Position numbers and translations under genes: made by a program
DNA from: Proteromonas lacertae
Lineage: Eukaryota; Sar; Bigyra; Opalinata; Proteromonadidae
Reading direction: 5' to 3'
Assembly (NCBI GenBank): GCA_002245135.1
Contig: NGBS01000303.1
Span: 115,379-179,378, forward strand
DNA: 64,000 bases
The notes under the pieces: model-generated
What the model saw: the letters and a program-made list of their open reading frames with translations, nothing else
Database searches by the model: none
Told to the model about the DNA's origin: nothing
Shown here: positions 24,370 to 39,400 of the stretch, one piece after another
Layout: every line of letters starts with the position of its first letter
How positions within the stretch are numbered: position 1 is the stretch's first letter

Positions 24370-27300
24370 TTAACGAATAATAAACTCTCCTAATCCAAAA
24401 TTTATAGCTACAAGTAATTTATGCTTCAACATGTCTTCATCAGGATATGGAGGTAAATCTAACTGGAAGAAGCAAGTATGAGCAACTGGTAGATAATTCA
24501 GATTTATATCTTTCAACACAATCTTTAATGGTCTTGTCCATTGTTTTATCGGTGGTAAACGACTTCTACCCCACGTAAACCTCAAGAATTGACTTTTATC
24601 TTCATCAGATAATGAGTCTAATACTTTCCAGAAAGATACAATTGTAGGATGATCAGGTGTATATCCTTGATAAACAGTCTTACTTTTAAGTAAATTAATA
24701 TCCAATTTATGACTTCCACACACCAATACTTCCAATTCATTCCAAGTAAACAATTTCAATGCTCTAATGGGTATAAGTTCACTTAAACCACTCTCCATCG
24801 ATTCACACGAATCGTCAAATTCACTTAATCTCTTCTCTAATGCCATTTTAACATAATTGATTCTATCATTATACTTCACCTTTATTGCTGAGCCATTTGG
24901 TATTAATTCTTCTTCTGCATTGTTACTGTTTAAAATTGTGTAAAATAAATCACCAAATACCATATCAAATTCCTCATCTAATTCTTCTTCACTTTTTTTA
25001 GATTCATCTTCAATCTTATAATTTTCTATACTTTCTAAAGTATTAACAAATGATTTATCAATTTCTTTCAAATCTCTTTTACCACATTTCTTACCTACTA
25101 ATCTCTTCCATATAATAGAAGGAAAGAAAAAAGGTAGAAAATTACCAGTTCTAAGTGATATACCCAACAAATAACCAACAGTTTTATACATTGACATTGC
25201 TTGTAAAGAACAATGTTTAGGATTTGGTATATATTTATCATTATTAACAGATGAGCGATTATTAGGAATTGGTATAAACAAATCAATTACATTGGAGAAT
25301 AAATCACCAACACATCTTTCTAGTGTTTCACGATATAAACCACCCCAATCTAAACCTTCTTCTTTATTGAATATTACACCAAACAAAATACCTTTATTAG
25401 TTAAAGGACATCTTAAATATTTAATTTCAAATTCTTTCATTGCATTGTGGAATTGAATGAATAAACATTCACTGTTTAATATGTCTAATGGATGCTTTAA
25501 TCTTTGTGCTTTTTCTAGACTTATAAAAGCTTTGTGATTATCTAATAATATTTTCATATGCGATTCATCAAAAGGTCTTTCTATTTCTGTTTCTTTAATA
25601 CATTTATCTAAACACTTTTCTTTTACTCTTTGAAAGATGAGATAAGAGATTGAACATAACTTATAACCTAATGTTGTATCGTTACAAGAATTCATTATAT
25701 CTATTAAGTTAATTACATGATTCAATTCATAGTTGTATATGTAAATCAAAGCAAATCTTAATTGCAATGATGTTTTTGATTTGTTTGTCAGTAATTGATA
25801 TCTTGTTTCATCATCTGCTGTAAGTGATAATTCATAAGGCAAAACTTTGAAATGATCTTTATTCTATGGATATAATAAATAACAAATAATATATATATAC
25901 ATATTTTTTACTAATCCAATTTAATAGTGTTCTATCACTTTCATAATTCCATTCTTTCATTAATAAATAATTACTCATTATATCTTCATAAACTAATGAA
26001 AGACGACATAATTTATGAGCTTCAATAAACAACAGTGGAGGAATATCATAATATGATTCATCACTATTATCAATATAAGAATATATATATATATATACTA
26101 ATTTGGATCAATACTTCTGTTGTATATTGTTTTAGTGAAAGACATTATAGTCAAAATACATTCATTAATAGGTGGTGGTTCTATTAAGTGATTAAAATAG
26201 GATAAAAAAATATACTTAAAACAAATCGATGTAAATCAGATTCATCTAAATATTTAGATGCCATTGTTATATATAATTGAATATTATCTTTTTTCAATCT
26301 TTCAGTCTTATTATGTAAGACATTTGTAGCTTCAGTAATACTTGCTACCAATTCAATCATTTGTAAAAGCAATAATGGCTGTTCTTTTGCTGCATCATCA
26401 TCAATCTTTTCACAATAATCGAATAATACTTTTGGAACTGTCTTTAATTCACTTCTATAAACACAATAACAATGTATTATAAATACAAGAAATCTGGTGG
26501 TTTTTTAGAATCTTCAATGAATAATTGTGGATCTTTTAGTAATAAACTAATTATATTGTATAAAAAATACTAAATATATATAAATATACTTTATTAATTC
26601 AATAATTTTCCCTTTATATGGAATTCCTTTAGACATTAAATACATCAATAATGACTTATACACTTGCATATTATACAGATTCTTTCCTAAATTAATCGAT
26701 TGATTTGTAATACAATAATTCATCAAGAAACAAGTCCATTCAATACAACCATGTGATAATACATTTGATTCTGATTTCATTGCTAATTTCATTATTGGAT
26801 AAACAAAGAAATGATATCCCCAAGCTGTTCCTAATTGATCTTCAATATCACTTTCAAATGAATAGTAGACTACATCTTTATTCACTATGAGAGGTAAGAA
26901 ATTCTTTCCTGTATATTCACATAACTTTTCTCTTGATTTATTATCCTATAAATTATATATATATGTATATATATACTCTATAAAATGTCAATTTTGTTCC
27001 TTCTTTCAATTCACATTTACTATGAAATATAATCCACAACCCATTTGATCCAGGAATCGATATTTTCTCTTCATAGAAACATTTATTCACATAAGGATGT
27101 AATGAACTCTTGGATATTACATGTTCTGTAAGCGAATCATTATTCTCAATCTGAGGCTTTAACGACATTGATAAACATTTTAATAAACTATCAATAAATG
27201 CCTATAAATAATAATGATAATAAACTATATAATATATATACATCTAACAGTGCTTTGCCATTAATACTTCTATTCATTACAATATATAATATCTTATTAA

Positions 27301-30300
27301 TAACCAACATTAATCTACCTTGCAAACAATTACGATGAATATTACTTTCATACAAATTTTCACTACTAATTAACAATAAGAAATAATTAACAGCATCATA
27401 TGGATTATCAATTTGTAATACATTATTCTCTTCACTTGACATTAATAAAATCATTAATAAGAATATTCTCATATGATGTATAAACAATGTATGATTATAT
27501 TGTAATAATAAACCATATATTTCATTTATATCTGTCAAATCATAACCTGCCCATTTATCATGTACTTTAATATGAACAAAATCCATTGGAATAATATTAT
27601 ACAAACCAGTTTCTAATGACAAGTTAATAACTTCATGAATATTTTCATTCAATTTGATATATATCCCAGTCTTACCAATCAATCTTCTTGTCGCACCAAT
27701 TTCACTAGTTTCAGTTACAAGTAATCCTCTAACCAATGGAATTGAAGTATTAACTGAATGATCTGTTGGACAAGTTGAACCACACATAATACATTGAGGA
27801 ATTTCATTTCTATTGATGAATGTACAAGCTGGACATGACCAAGTATTACTATCTGAATTATCTTTTACACTTATTAATGTACATTCACTGAGTAATGGAT
27901 TATTATTACTATTATTATTGGCTAAATCATTATCATTCAGTAGTTTTGATGTTTTTTCACCATTGATTTCGTAGAGAATGTCATTATCATTGGATGGAAC
28001 TATAATAATATAAATGATAAAGAAATAAATACTTTCCCAATTAGAATCATATTTTTCACTTTTCATCTTAATATCTTCATTACATCCATCTTTATATAAA
28101 TCACCATGATCATATATAAATGCAATTGATGTTTCTACTGTTTTACATATTTGAAATACTTTCTCACAAAATGCATGTGATTGTGATGTTATTGAAGCAA
28201 TTTGATTCACATCCTTCAAGCCTTGGTTTGACAAATCACTAGAAATGAGATAATTGGAGGAAGATTCACTATTTAGCCAACTGATTGCAACATTTTTATC
28301 ATCATTCGCTTGTTGCAAAGCAATTTCACATAAATTAGTGTTATATCCCAACTTCGATAATTCTCTAGCTACTTTTCTTCTCTCTTTTATAACTAATGCT
28401 GATTCTGTATTATACAATCTAATTCCTGAAGCAAAATCATGAATATGATAATATAACGAATCTATTTTAAATATTAATTCTTGAGTTTCAATTAGATTAG
28501 GTAAAGAAGAAAGATTTAATGAATACTTCAATATATCTTCCATTAGATTCGAGTGTTTTATCAACTCCATATTCTCTGTATTTAAACATAACCCTAACAA
28601 TGATAAAACAGCTGAATCCATCATATAAACATATAACATCTGATAATGAGGAGATGAAGGTGTATCAAATTTAAAAGTCTCTGATGTTTTATTACACAAC
28701 TCAATTCCTAATTTAAACATCGATTTATAAACATCAATTAGTTGTTGGTTTAATACTAATAACTTTGGATCAAATACAATCTCTTGAACTGGTAATATCT
28801 GTTCAATATTCACTTTCTCAGCTTTTGTACTACCATTAAACAAAACTAATGGTTCTTTATCACCAATATGATATCTAATGATAATACCAACATCTTTGGA
28901 GTTATAAATTGATGAATAGATTGATAGAGGATGTGATACTTCTAATACATTAGATGTTGAACGAATTTCAATCTTTCCACCTGTTCTAATTACGTCTCTA
29001 TTTCCACCAACAATCAGCATATTAACGAAGAATAATCTTGCATCAGGATTATCATATAAATGTTCTAAATCTTCTAGATTACTGAAGATTAATGGATTGA
29101 TTAACAAATATTCTTGTATTATTGGAACTAATACAGATCTCCATCTTGTTGTCTATATAAAAAGAATAATGATTATATATATATATATATATACTAATAA
29201 CAAATGTCTAATTAGAAATATCAATTCGCATCGATATGATCTAATAGATAATCCACAACCATAACCACATGGATTAGTTATATTATATCTATTACTATTC
29301 ATTGATTTAGATATATCATCATGTATCTTACTTGGTTCACTTAACGTATTCCATATTTGATCCAATAGAAACAAGAATAACATATTACTCTGATGATTTG
29401 GTGATGTATATTGAGGTAAAGTGATATTATTCTTTACTAACAACTTATGAACTGCTTGTGGAGTTGTATATGGTAATAATTGACGAAATACTCTACAGAT
29501 TAATCTTCTTCCTCTGCAACTTGAAAAACTAATTAAAAGTATATAATAATAATAAATACTTTAATAATTTCAATAACAATGGTAAATAATCATCATACGG
29601 CAATGATTCTCTTTCTCTATTTTCAGTGATTATTATAAGACATATTAAAACATCACATAATCTTTCTTCAACATGAGCTAATGCTTGAATTCTTGATTCT
29701 TTTTCTACATTGTAATTACGAATTGTTTCTAAGAATGTTGAGACATTTTTCAATTCTAAATAGAGTATAGAAATTATCTTTTGTTTTAATAATGACAGTT
29801 TTGGATCTCTTGCATTGTATAAGTGATATAAAGAATCCCAACTCGTCATTTTAATTATATTATTATCACTCATTGAATCAGTATCTACATAGTCAGACAA
29901 TACATTTTGAGCTATAAAAATACAATATAATAATAATAATAATAATATATACATTGTCTTAAATTCTCAGTTCCACTATTAAAACAAGCTAATGTAATGT
30001 ATAAGAAAGTAATCCAAGTTGATTGATGGAATTTAAAACCAACTGATTCACACCTTTGATTCACATATTCTATTAAACTATACAAATATATAAAGAACAA
30101 AAAATACTCATTTGCATCATTCCAATTGATTTTTTCAGTTCCAGTCAAAAGAAATGATTCTTTTAATGAAGAAAGAAAGTTTGTAGTAACCATAAAACCA
30201 AAATCTCTAGGATGATAATCTAAAGTTAAAGATAAAGAAATCATATTTCCCAAATCAATTTCATCCTTCTTCACAGTAGTTTTCAATAATCTCGCTAATT

Positions 30301-33300
30301 CCAACTCAATCTTTGTAAAAACAGTAAATAATTCTGTTTGTTGAGCTTTAGAAATACCTTCTAATGATTTATTATAATGATGTCTCACCTCTGTTAAGTC
30401 AACTTCACCTGAATCTACTGCTGTATAAGAACACCAATCAACTCTGCCTTGTAGAGATGGCCAATAAGGTATTAAACTAGATTGAAGAATACCATGCAAT
30501 TTTATATTCTTTATTATTTCTATTATACATTTTAAACCTCTTAATCTTAGTTTGAATCTATCTTCTCTTATCTTTAAGGTTTTATTCATTGTAGAAACTG
30601 GGATTTCTTGACTCTATGTTAATAAATATAAAAAGTAAAGAAATATACTTGTTTAAGATAAGATAATACATCACGACAAATGGCTGTAATTACAATACTA
30701 TTATCATTATCTATATTCATCACTTTTTCTATTTCTTTAATTGGACTGTCTATTGATAAACTAATACTACTATAATTCAAACTATAAATAATAAAAGAAT
30801 GTTCAACAATGAATATACTTATCTGAACTAGCTGATGTAAAAATAGGAAAATCAGATAATGAATGTGTTTCTACTTTTGGTGTCATTGATTTAATCTCTT
30901 CTTCTGAGAATATATTACCTGCAATGAATGAAGTATCTGGTTTCTTTAATGTTAATAGAAAAGATAAGCAATTTATCATCTAAATAAAGATTAAGTGATA
31001 TATAGTATATATACATATGTTACACATTCTTCATAGGGTGTTATTCCCATATACATATCATCAATATTATCAATACTACTTCTCTCATCTGTTATAATCT
31101 TCTTCTTTTGTGTTTGATCAGCAGCTAATTATCAATATATATATATATTATAATAATTAAAAATAATACGCATTTCAGTAGTTGGTATTATTGAAGAAGC
31201 ATTCTTTTTCATTCTAATATACTCTTTCAAATCTAATAATGAGTTAAATAAAACAATTAATTCTGAAGAAGGAGTATGTTTACTTGAATGATGTTCTGAA
31301 TGGCTTATTTCTTTCACTATTTGATAAGCTTCGCCCCACAAATCACATTGTTTTAATAACACAGCCAAATATGGATATTCAATCTCTGGTGTTGGTTTTA
31401 ACATCATTAATGGACTAGATTTCATATGAGGTTTCATGTAATCAATTAATAATACAGTGATATTGTCTTTATTTACTTTTATATTCTCTAAAAATTCATT
31501 TTCCATTTTCTTATTACTAAGTATCAATACATCATTATTTTCATCTCCATATTCATCATCATTTGAGTCTTTCTCTGATTCTATTCCTCCACTAAACACA
31601 ATAGATTTCAATATTTTACCAACTTTCTCTTCTTCTTCACTTTCAGACAATCCTTCAATAATCTTACAACATGTTTTAGAGGTCAAATAACTCAACATCA
31701 ACTCTAAATCCCATATCCAAAATGTATGAGTATCTCTTCTTTTACTTTCATTCATTTTCTTATCAAAATCTTTTACTACATTACACAATCTATTGAATTG
31801 ATCCAAAGCAATTGTACATTTTATCAATATATCCACCATCTTTTCACATACCCACAAATTATCCAAATATTCTCTTAATCCAATTATTAATAATACCAAT
31901 AATGACCCGATTACAGAATGTGACAAGGCATTAATCATATTATTCTCTTTTATTCCTCTTTCTGAAGCAGTTAAACTATCAGGTAAACTACTTATTATTG
32001 TAGAAGCTTCTTCTAGATGATCTATTGATGATTGTAGTAAAGAAGTTGCATAATAAATCAGTGGATTTCCTCTCTCTTTATTCTCTGTATCTTTGAGTGT
32101 AAATACTAATAAATAGATTTGATAAATGTGTAAAACAGTTTGACGAACTCTTGCACCTCCATTTGGATATTCCATAAAACCAGGAACATCTTTACTTTTC
32201 TCACAATTTCTAAGGAAATATTGAAAATCACTAGAAGCTACTAACAATAATCGATCCATTAAATCAGTATTGAATTCAAACGTATTTTCTTGAGGTAATA
32301 ATGATTTCAATTGATTTGGTTGGATTAATTCTCTATTTCCTGGAACACCAATTACTAAACGATCAGTTTTACTAAATGCATCTACCCATTCTTCCCATGT
32401 CGCATAGCTTGGGTTGTACAAACCTTTTCTGGATTTATAATCTGGATGATTAGTTGGATTTACACTATAAAAATAATGATTATTGATAATATACAGTTTT
32501 ACATCATATGCATTTTCTGCTCCATATCTATACACATTCATCTGTCCAGATTGCCATCTAATTCTTGCACCTTTGTTTAATTCAGTTTTCCACGATTTTA
32601 CTTCAATTACTATTCCTACACCACCTATACCACCATCTTGATCTTCCCATTTCCAATCTGGACCTCTCTTAACTAACATTCCTGGTTCTAAGGGTAAATA
32701 AATCACTATATTATAATAAATAAATAAAAATAAGTTATATATACATCCTGATTCTTCTTTCCTTATGTCATACAGTGGACAAAACACTAAATGAGGGTCA
32801 TGACTGCAAATACACTCACTTTCTCGATCTGTTGGTGCTACTTGTAATGTTTTATTTGCTTTTTGTGCTTCCCATAATATCTTATATATATGATGTAACA
32901 AAACTGTTCTTTGTTCTATAAACCTAATATCCTCAGAATTAACTCTTGTTATTGATAATAAACTCTATATATTATCGACATAATAATTTATACTTGGAAG
33001 CAATAACGACGAACATCGTGGTATGTATATACACTAGGATTACCTAAAACTAAAATCACTTTCATATAATCAATATTGTGCTTCCCTAAATATATTTAAT
33101 AGTATATCATAAATTCATAATATCTATACATTTTTCTAATACTTTTCTTTCAACAATTATGTTATCACATTTTAAAACAGCTGTTGGATCACGTAACAAT
33201 GGTATTACGAATTTAGGGTTATTTAAATTATTTAATACATGTTCAATAAATGAAGCTTCATATCTTAGCTAATTCCGAAGATAAAATCAAAATTAATATA

Positions 33301-33364
33301 CTCTATACCAAGCTTCTCCACCAACATCCGATCTAATTGCTTCTCTATAATCGCTTGATGTCAT
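24370..33364 (-). CDS. Giant HECT E3 ubiquitin ligase (HERC2/HECTD4-like)
   Basis: More than 20 short introns; about 2700 aa. Domain order from the N-terminus: a helical start (MTSSDYREAIRSDVGGEAWY), then YTYHDVRRYC; a MIB/HERC2 domain at about 32740-32500 (VKRGPDWKWEDQDGGIGGVG); long helical regions; a UBA-like segment at about 28390-28260 (ERRKVARELSKLGY, LQQANDDKNVAISWL); a RanBP2-type zinc finger at about 27840-27770 (WSCPACTFINRNEIPQCIMC); beta-rich segments of the kind found in HERC2 (SSLHPYVNKCFYEEKISIPG); and a C-terminal HECT domain at about 25560-24370. The catalytic Cys is in LPVAHTCFFQLDLPPYP and the C-terminus IIR fits a HECT end. Ubiquitylation substrate unknown; architecture closest to the large HERC2/HECTD4 ligases. 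Start at the Met at 33364, 71 bp from the divergent EED gene. Confidence 0.8.
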
Positions 33365-33435
33365 ATACTGTCTATAAAAAAGAAAGAAAAAAAGAATGAA
33401 AATGAAACCACTCTATTTTTTGAACAACAAATAAA

Positions 33436-34639
33436 ATGGACGATGATGGTAGAAATGAAAAGTAAAAATATATTTTTGTTAAATTATAGATACAAATGCA
33501 TGTGTAAAACAAATGAACCACATAATAAGCCATTATATGGATTAGCTTTCTGTAATCTGTTTCAATTTAAAGATTACTGTGCTATTTGTGGATCTTATTA
33601 TTTAACAATGTATGTATATGTTAATTTATTGTTAATAGATATAAATTAAGCCAAAAAATGGAAATAGTACAGAGGTACTGTGAAAATAATCATCATGAAG
33701 ATTATTACTGTTGTACATGGGGATTATTAACAGAAAATTCTCATCCAATTGTCGCTGCAGGTGGTTCCTTAGGAATCATTAGAATATTTGATATAAGTGA
33801 AGGGAAAAGCCATTGTATATTGCAAGGACATGGTTGTGAAGTAAATAGTTTGAAATTTCATCCAGCTAATGACGATATTCTTTTTTCTGTATGACATAAT
33901 ACCCTATATATTACTAGATGGCTAGTGATGATATGATTAGAATGTGGAATGTAAGAAAGCAATGCACAATATGTTGTTTCGAAGGTCATTTACATCAAGT
34001 GTTAGATGGCGATATACATGGACTTGGTCATTCATTTGCTAGTGGAGGAATCGATAATACAATAAGAATATGGGATTTAACCAGCAAACAAGTAATCTCA
34101 GCAATAGAATTCTCATATGTATGAATATTCTCTATATAATCATAATAGAAACATTCTGATACTGATTTAGAGCATAATCCTATTATAATAAACAAACCAT
34201 TCTTTTCAACTAATAAAATCCATTCAAATTATGTAGATTGTGTAAGATGGGCTGGTGATTTATTACTTTCAAAATCAACAGTGAATGAAGTATATTTTAA
34301 TTTGTCATATATAACAATTAGATTGTGTTATGGAAGCCAGCTCCAGAATTTGGTAATGATAATGTGATAATCTTGAGAAAATACACTTACCAATATGCTG
34401 ATTTATGGTTCATAAGGTTTGATGTTGATTATAGTATTCAGAAAATAATTACAGGGAATAAGAGAGGTGAAATATATATCTGGGATATTGATTCTTCGCA
34501 ACAATTATGCCATTATAAATTGACAAGATGTAAATCAACTGTAAGATCTGTTTGCTTCAGTCTTACAGGGAAACATTTTGTAGCTATTTGTGAAGATGGT
34601 TCAGTTTGGAGATTCGACAGTACTGAGATTATTAATTAG
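33436..34639 (+). CDS. EED: EED/ESC WD40 subunit of Polycomb repressive complex 2
   Basis: Six exons (introns 33462-33489, 33610-33638, 33889-33917, 34119-34148, 34290-34321) encode 351 aa. The WD40 propeller follows EED closely: FYxCxW-like YYCCTWGLL near the start, then [98 protein letters not shown] and a last blade [15 protein letters not shown] binds trimethylated H3K27 and activates the methyltransferase E(z) in the nucleus. The N-terminus is short (351 aa against about 440 in human). An orthologue call is strong because the blade-specific wording, not only WD repeats, matches. Confidence 0.9.
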
Positions 34640-34703
34640 TTTTTTATTATTATTAAGTAATGTTTATTTAAATATCTTTTCCTGTATTACTTATATAATT
34701 ATT

Positions 34704-35394
34704 TCATTCTTCAATTTCTACTAAATCAATCCACTTTGACACTCTTTCTACAACTGTCTGTAACTTTTCTTTTTGTTCTTCATCTTCTAGATTTATTTCA
34801 TCATCATCTATCATATGATCTTCGACAGTATTCTTCAAATCTGAAATGTTATCTCTTAATGTATTATTTTTATTCTTAATTTCGTCAAAAATTATCTAAT
34901 AATAATATATACCATCTATTTAATATTTATACTCTCAAATCTTCTATTGATTCATCTGAACTACTGTTTTTGTTCTTCAGTTGATTTTTATATGATATAT
35001 AACGTTCTGTCATTGCATTCATTGTTTCAACTTCAGTTTTATAAGATGCCTACTTCATAATAAAGAAAATACCATTTTCTCTTCTATTTCTTTCCTTTAA
35101 TTCGTTTATTTCTTCTTCTTTTGACTATTAATACTATGCATTGATAAATATACATTCAATTTTAATTTTAAATCATTAATATCATTCTCTTGACCTTCAG
35201 TGGATTGATCTTGATCTTTAATTTTCTATAATGTATCATAAAATATTTTATTACATTTATTTGGTCAACTGTGTTATTGAGCTTGTTAATGTCTCTAAAA
35301 GTTTTATCCTACTAATTAAATACTTTTTAACATTTTCTATCGTTTCTTTTATTATTTGATACTGAGTTTGTTTATTATCTTGATTATCTGACAT
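34704..35394 (-). CDS. Small coiled-coil protein
   Basis: About 190 aa spread over about six exons (start MSDNQDNKQTQYQIIKE at 35394). Almost entirely predicted coiled coil with heptads such as INDLKLKLNSKEEEINELK, ending in an acidic tail (KWIDLVEIEE). Splicing at about 35080-35056 does not keep frame as sequenced: the donor at AATGGTATTT leaves one extra base, which a single-base error would fix. Not recognised; small coiled-coil subunits of kinetochore, centrosome or tethering complexes are all possible. Confidence 0.5.
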
Positions 35395-35654
35395 AGAAAA
35401 TTGAGATTTTTATAATTTGGGGTAATATTTTTTGAAGAAATTTCCAAACCCCTTATAATTTAAAACAAGAATATTTCAATAAAGGTAATATTATATTCTT
35501 TATTGTTATGAAATAGTGTTTCTTTATGCAGAAAATACTTCGAATTTTTAGTTTTAGAGATAAATTGCTATTACAATCATAATTGAAATATTATAAGTAT
35601 ATTGTATAATAAAAATAGAGAGAAATACAATAATATTTTGATTAATATTTTAAT
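35395..35654 (-). other. Intergenic region, promoter of coiled-coil gene and 3' region of NDUFS8
   Basis: About 260 bp of AT-rich DNA between two minus-strand genes. No ORF of note and no recognisable motif beyond A/T runs. Confidence 0.35.
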
Positions 35655-36366
35655 TTATCTATAGGGAGCATCAGCTGCAATCATTGCACATAATAATGGT
35701 TCCCACTTATCACCGTTTCTTAATAACTTCTGTTTATCATATAATAATTCTTCGTGACTTTCTACACTGAATTCTACATTTGGAGATTCAACTATAGCAT
35801 CAACTGGACAAGCTTCTTGACATAAACCACAATAAATACATTTTGCTGTATCCAAGTCATAACGAGTTGTACGTCTAGATCCATCAGCTCTAGATTCTGC
35901 ATCAATTTGGATTACTTCAGCTGGACATATTGCTTCACATAATTTACAAGCAATACAACGTTCTTCTCCGCTTGGATAACGTCTTAAGCAATGTTCTCCT
36001 CGAAAACGAGGTGAAGCAAAGTTCTTCTCAAAAGGAATTTGAATAGTGAAACGATCTCGACACATACTTTCAAAACACATAAACAAACCTCTGATTAATT
36101 CAGTGCCAAATAATACCATACTAGAACGGTCCAAAACTATATAAATGAGAATATAAATTGTAGAATCTATACTTTCTTTCCATGAAGTATTTGGATCAAT
36201 TCTATTACCATCTAGTAATGGTTCTAGAAGATATAATGGAATATTAACATACTTGTTGGTTGAAAAGCAGAAAACTGTCTACTATATTGTGTCACTTTGC
36301 TCAATTGTCTAGTACGAAGACTATACCTAAATAAAAATGCTAATTATACGTAAGACGGCCTAGCAT
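35655..36366 (-). CDS. NDUFS8: NDUFS8, complex I 23-kDa (TYKY) iron-sulfur subunit
   Basis: Four exons with introns 36349-36327 (23 nt), 36252-36224 and 36172-36137 give 207 aa. The mature part is nearly identical in wording to NDUFS8 across eukaryotes: [19 protein letters not shown], then two 4Fe-4S motifs [12 protein letters not shown] and [12 protein letters not shown] that hold clusters N6a and N6b of respiratory complex I. The N-terminus ([19 protein letters not shown]) is an Arg-rich mitochondrial presequence. Presence of this gene in the nucleus shows the organism has a proton-pumping NADH:ubiquinone oxidoreductase and is not a complex I-less anaerobe. Confidence 0.97.
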
Positions 36367-36462
36367 CGATGAAAATTAAAAAAACAATCTTGAAGTTTTC
36401 TGGTTATTAAAACATTAATTGGGTGTATGAAAAAATAGAGAATTTAAATTTTCAATTTTGAG

Positions 36463-39400
36463 ATGACTCTAGTGGATGATGATATAATCGACCAAATTCA
36501 TTTCTACATACCAAAACCATTCTATCAGAAAATCGAATTTTATGTTGTAGAATCAGTTGTTTTGGTATGTTTTATTGTATTTGGTTATGTTCAAGTATTT
36601 TATTCACTTCTGTCATTTGCAATGTTCAATTTTATTGCTTTTATATTGTTAAGCAATCTTATGCCATACTTTGTTCAATTGAAGTTGTTACTCTTCTTTC
36701 AGAAATCAGATGTATGTTATTAGTATTGCATATTATAGTATAAAGGTTCAAAATTTGTATATGTGAAACCAAAGAAGAATTTTGGAAAAGCAGAATTAGT
36801 TCAATTACACAAGAATAAAATTGTATTATCTGATATATTATATATATATATATTAATAGATGACTTATTCCAAATCATCACAAACAATTGAATCTTACTT
36901 TTACCCACCAGCTTCGTATTTTCATTTTCAAGATTACTTATACTCTTCTGAAAGTCATTCATCTCCAGAATTCAAGAAAAAACAGACAATTGACAAATTA
37001 ACACCAAAATCCTATCTCAATTGGAATGGTCATAATAATCAATCATTAGTATTCACTGAACACTTATATCAAACAAACCAAATCACTATACAAACGCCAT
37101 CCTTATCATCATTAATAATTGAACATACATTCGCTCCATTGTTTCTATTTCAGATAATATGTTTAATTTTTTGGTCATATGATGATTACGTGTTATATTC
37201 AATATTTATGTTTGGTACTTTGGTTTATTTAGAAGCAATATTAATATATAAACGATTAGATCACTATAAAAAACTAAAAATGTTGGTACAACCACCAAAA
37301 ACAGTGTTTGTCTATAGAAATGTATAAATATATATATAACTTTATAATTTTTATATATAATATATTTAGAATTCATGGATTCAAATATTATCTTCTCATC
37401 TAATGATTGGTGATATAATGTTAATATCATCTAACGATAAGAATATATTATGTGATTCAATCATAATATCAGGTAATTGTGTTATTAATGAAGCATTATT
37501 AACAGGAGAAACTATTCCAAAACAGAAACATCCAATAACTCAAATTAATAATAATAATAATAATAATATAATTGAAGAATCTCAAAATAGGAAATATTAT
37601 TTATATTCTGGTACAAGTATTTTTGATATTAAACCAGAGACTAATATAGAAATACAACAACACCTATCATTATCACAACCTCCACCATATCCTGGTGTAA
37701 TTGTAATAGTGATAAGAACAGGATATTATACTTTAGAAGGTAATTTATTACACTCTATGGTTTATATGAATAAATCATTCAATCATCATACCAATAATGA
37801 CTTATATAATTATATATTAATTTTGTTATTATTGTCATTTTTGTCTATTATTTATCTTTATATTTATTATTGGATTTATCCTAATGTGGATATTTCTAAT
37901 ATGAAGTTGTTTATTCATTCGATTATGATTGTTACATCCACTGTTCCACCTGAATTACCAATGGAAATGACTTTGACAGTTACAGAAGCAATGGAAGACT
38001 TGAAAAATCATTGTATTTATATATAATATTATATATATATTATATAGTAATATTTTGTAATAATCCATTTACCATTCCTCTTTCAGGCAATTTGGATGTT
38101 TATTGTTTTGATAAAACTGGAACATTAACATCCACAAAGGTATTAATCAAAGGAATTGTATATAATGAAATTGATGGAATTATATATAACAATAATGAGT
38201 TAAATGATGAAACACGAATGATATTAGCTGGTTGTATTGATTGTATATCAACAAAGAATAAAGTATATAATATATATATATTATATTATATATTATATTA
38301 TTTCATAGATAACTGGTGATCCAATAGATGAAGCATTATTAGAATATATGTCATATACAATAAATAATAATAATTTAATAACCTCCATTAATAATCACAA
38401 GTATATAATAATAATTTAACTGTTTATATATATATTAATAGAGATGTAAAGATACAAAGACATTATATTTACCAGTTTTCATCCAATACAAAAAGATTAT
38501 CAACAATAATATCCATTAATAATACATATTAGTATATATTTATAAGTTATTTATTTTTATGATTATTAGTTTGGTTTGTAAAGGTTCACCTGAAATAATT
38601 TCAACCTTATGTAAATCATCATTACCTACTTACTATAACTCAACCTATTTATATTATTGTAATAAAGGATATAGAGTATTAGCAATGGGATATAAGAAGT
38701 TAAATAATTACAATCCATCATTATCACCTGATGATTATAGAAATGAATATGAGAATGATTTGATATTTAGTGGATTTATTATTATTGATAATGATATTAA
38801 AGCATCTTCTTATACATTATTTAAAACATTAATTTCTACTAATAATAGAGTATATTTATCATTATTATTATTATTTAGATTGTTGCTATTACAGGAGATG
38901 AATCATTAACTACTTTGACAGTTTGTCATAAATTACATTTAATTAATAAGTCAGAGAAGAATATATTGAGTATATATTATATTTATTATTATTTATTTGT
39001 GTGTAATAGTTTTGTATTGTGAGAATAATGAATTACATTGGAAATCTCCAGATAATTCCAAAATCATTTCATTCCAACCAAATCTGCTTCAAAACCTTCA
39101 AACTGAATATATTCTCTGTACAACAGGTGATTGTATTACATATCTATTGAAAGATAATAAGAATATTGAATCATTGAAATTATTACTATTAAATTGTAAT
39201 ATTTACACAAGAACTACACCTTCTATGAAAGGTGAAATTGTTCATTATTTAAAGAAGAGTGGAAAAACAGTTTTAATGTGTGGAGATGGTAGTAATGATC
39301 TATCAGCAATTAAATATTCACATATTGGAATATCCATATTAAATACTGAATATAAAGCTGATAATGATAGAGACTTAGAGAATAATGTGATTAATGCAAA

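Noticed and set aside
36841-36860. Separate gene starting at MTYSKSSQTIES before the ATPase core
   Set aside because: The upstream exons splice into it in frame and supply the N-terminal membrane helices expected for a P5A-ATPase.
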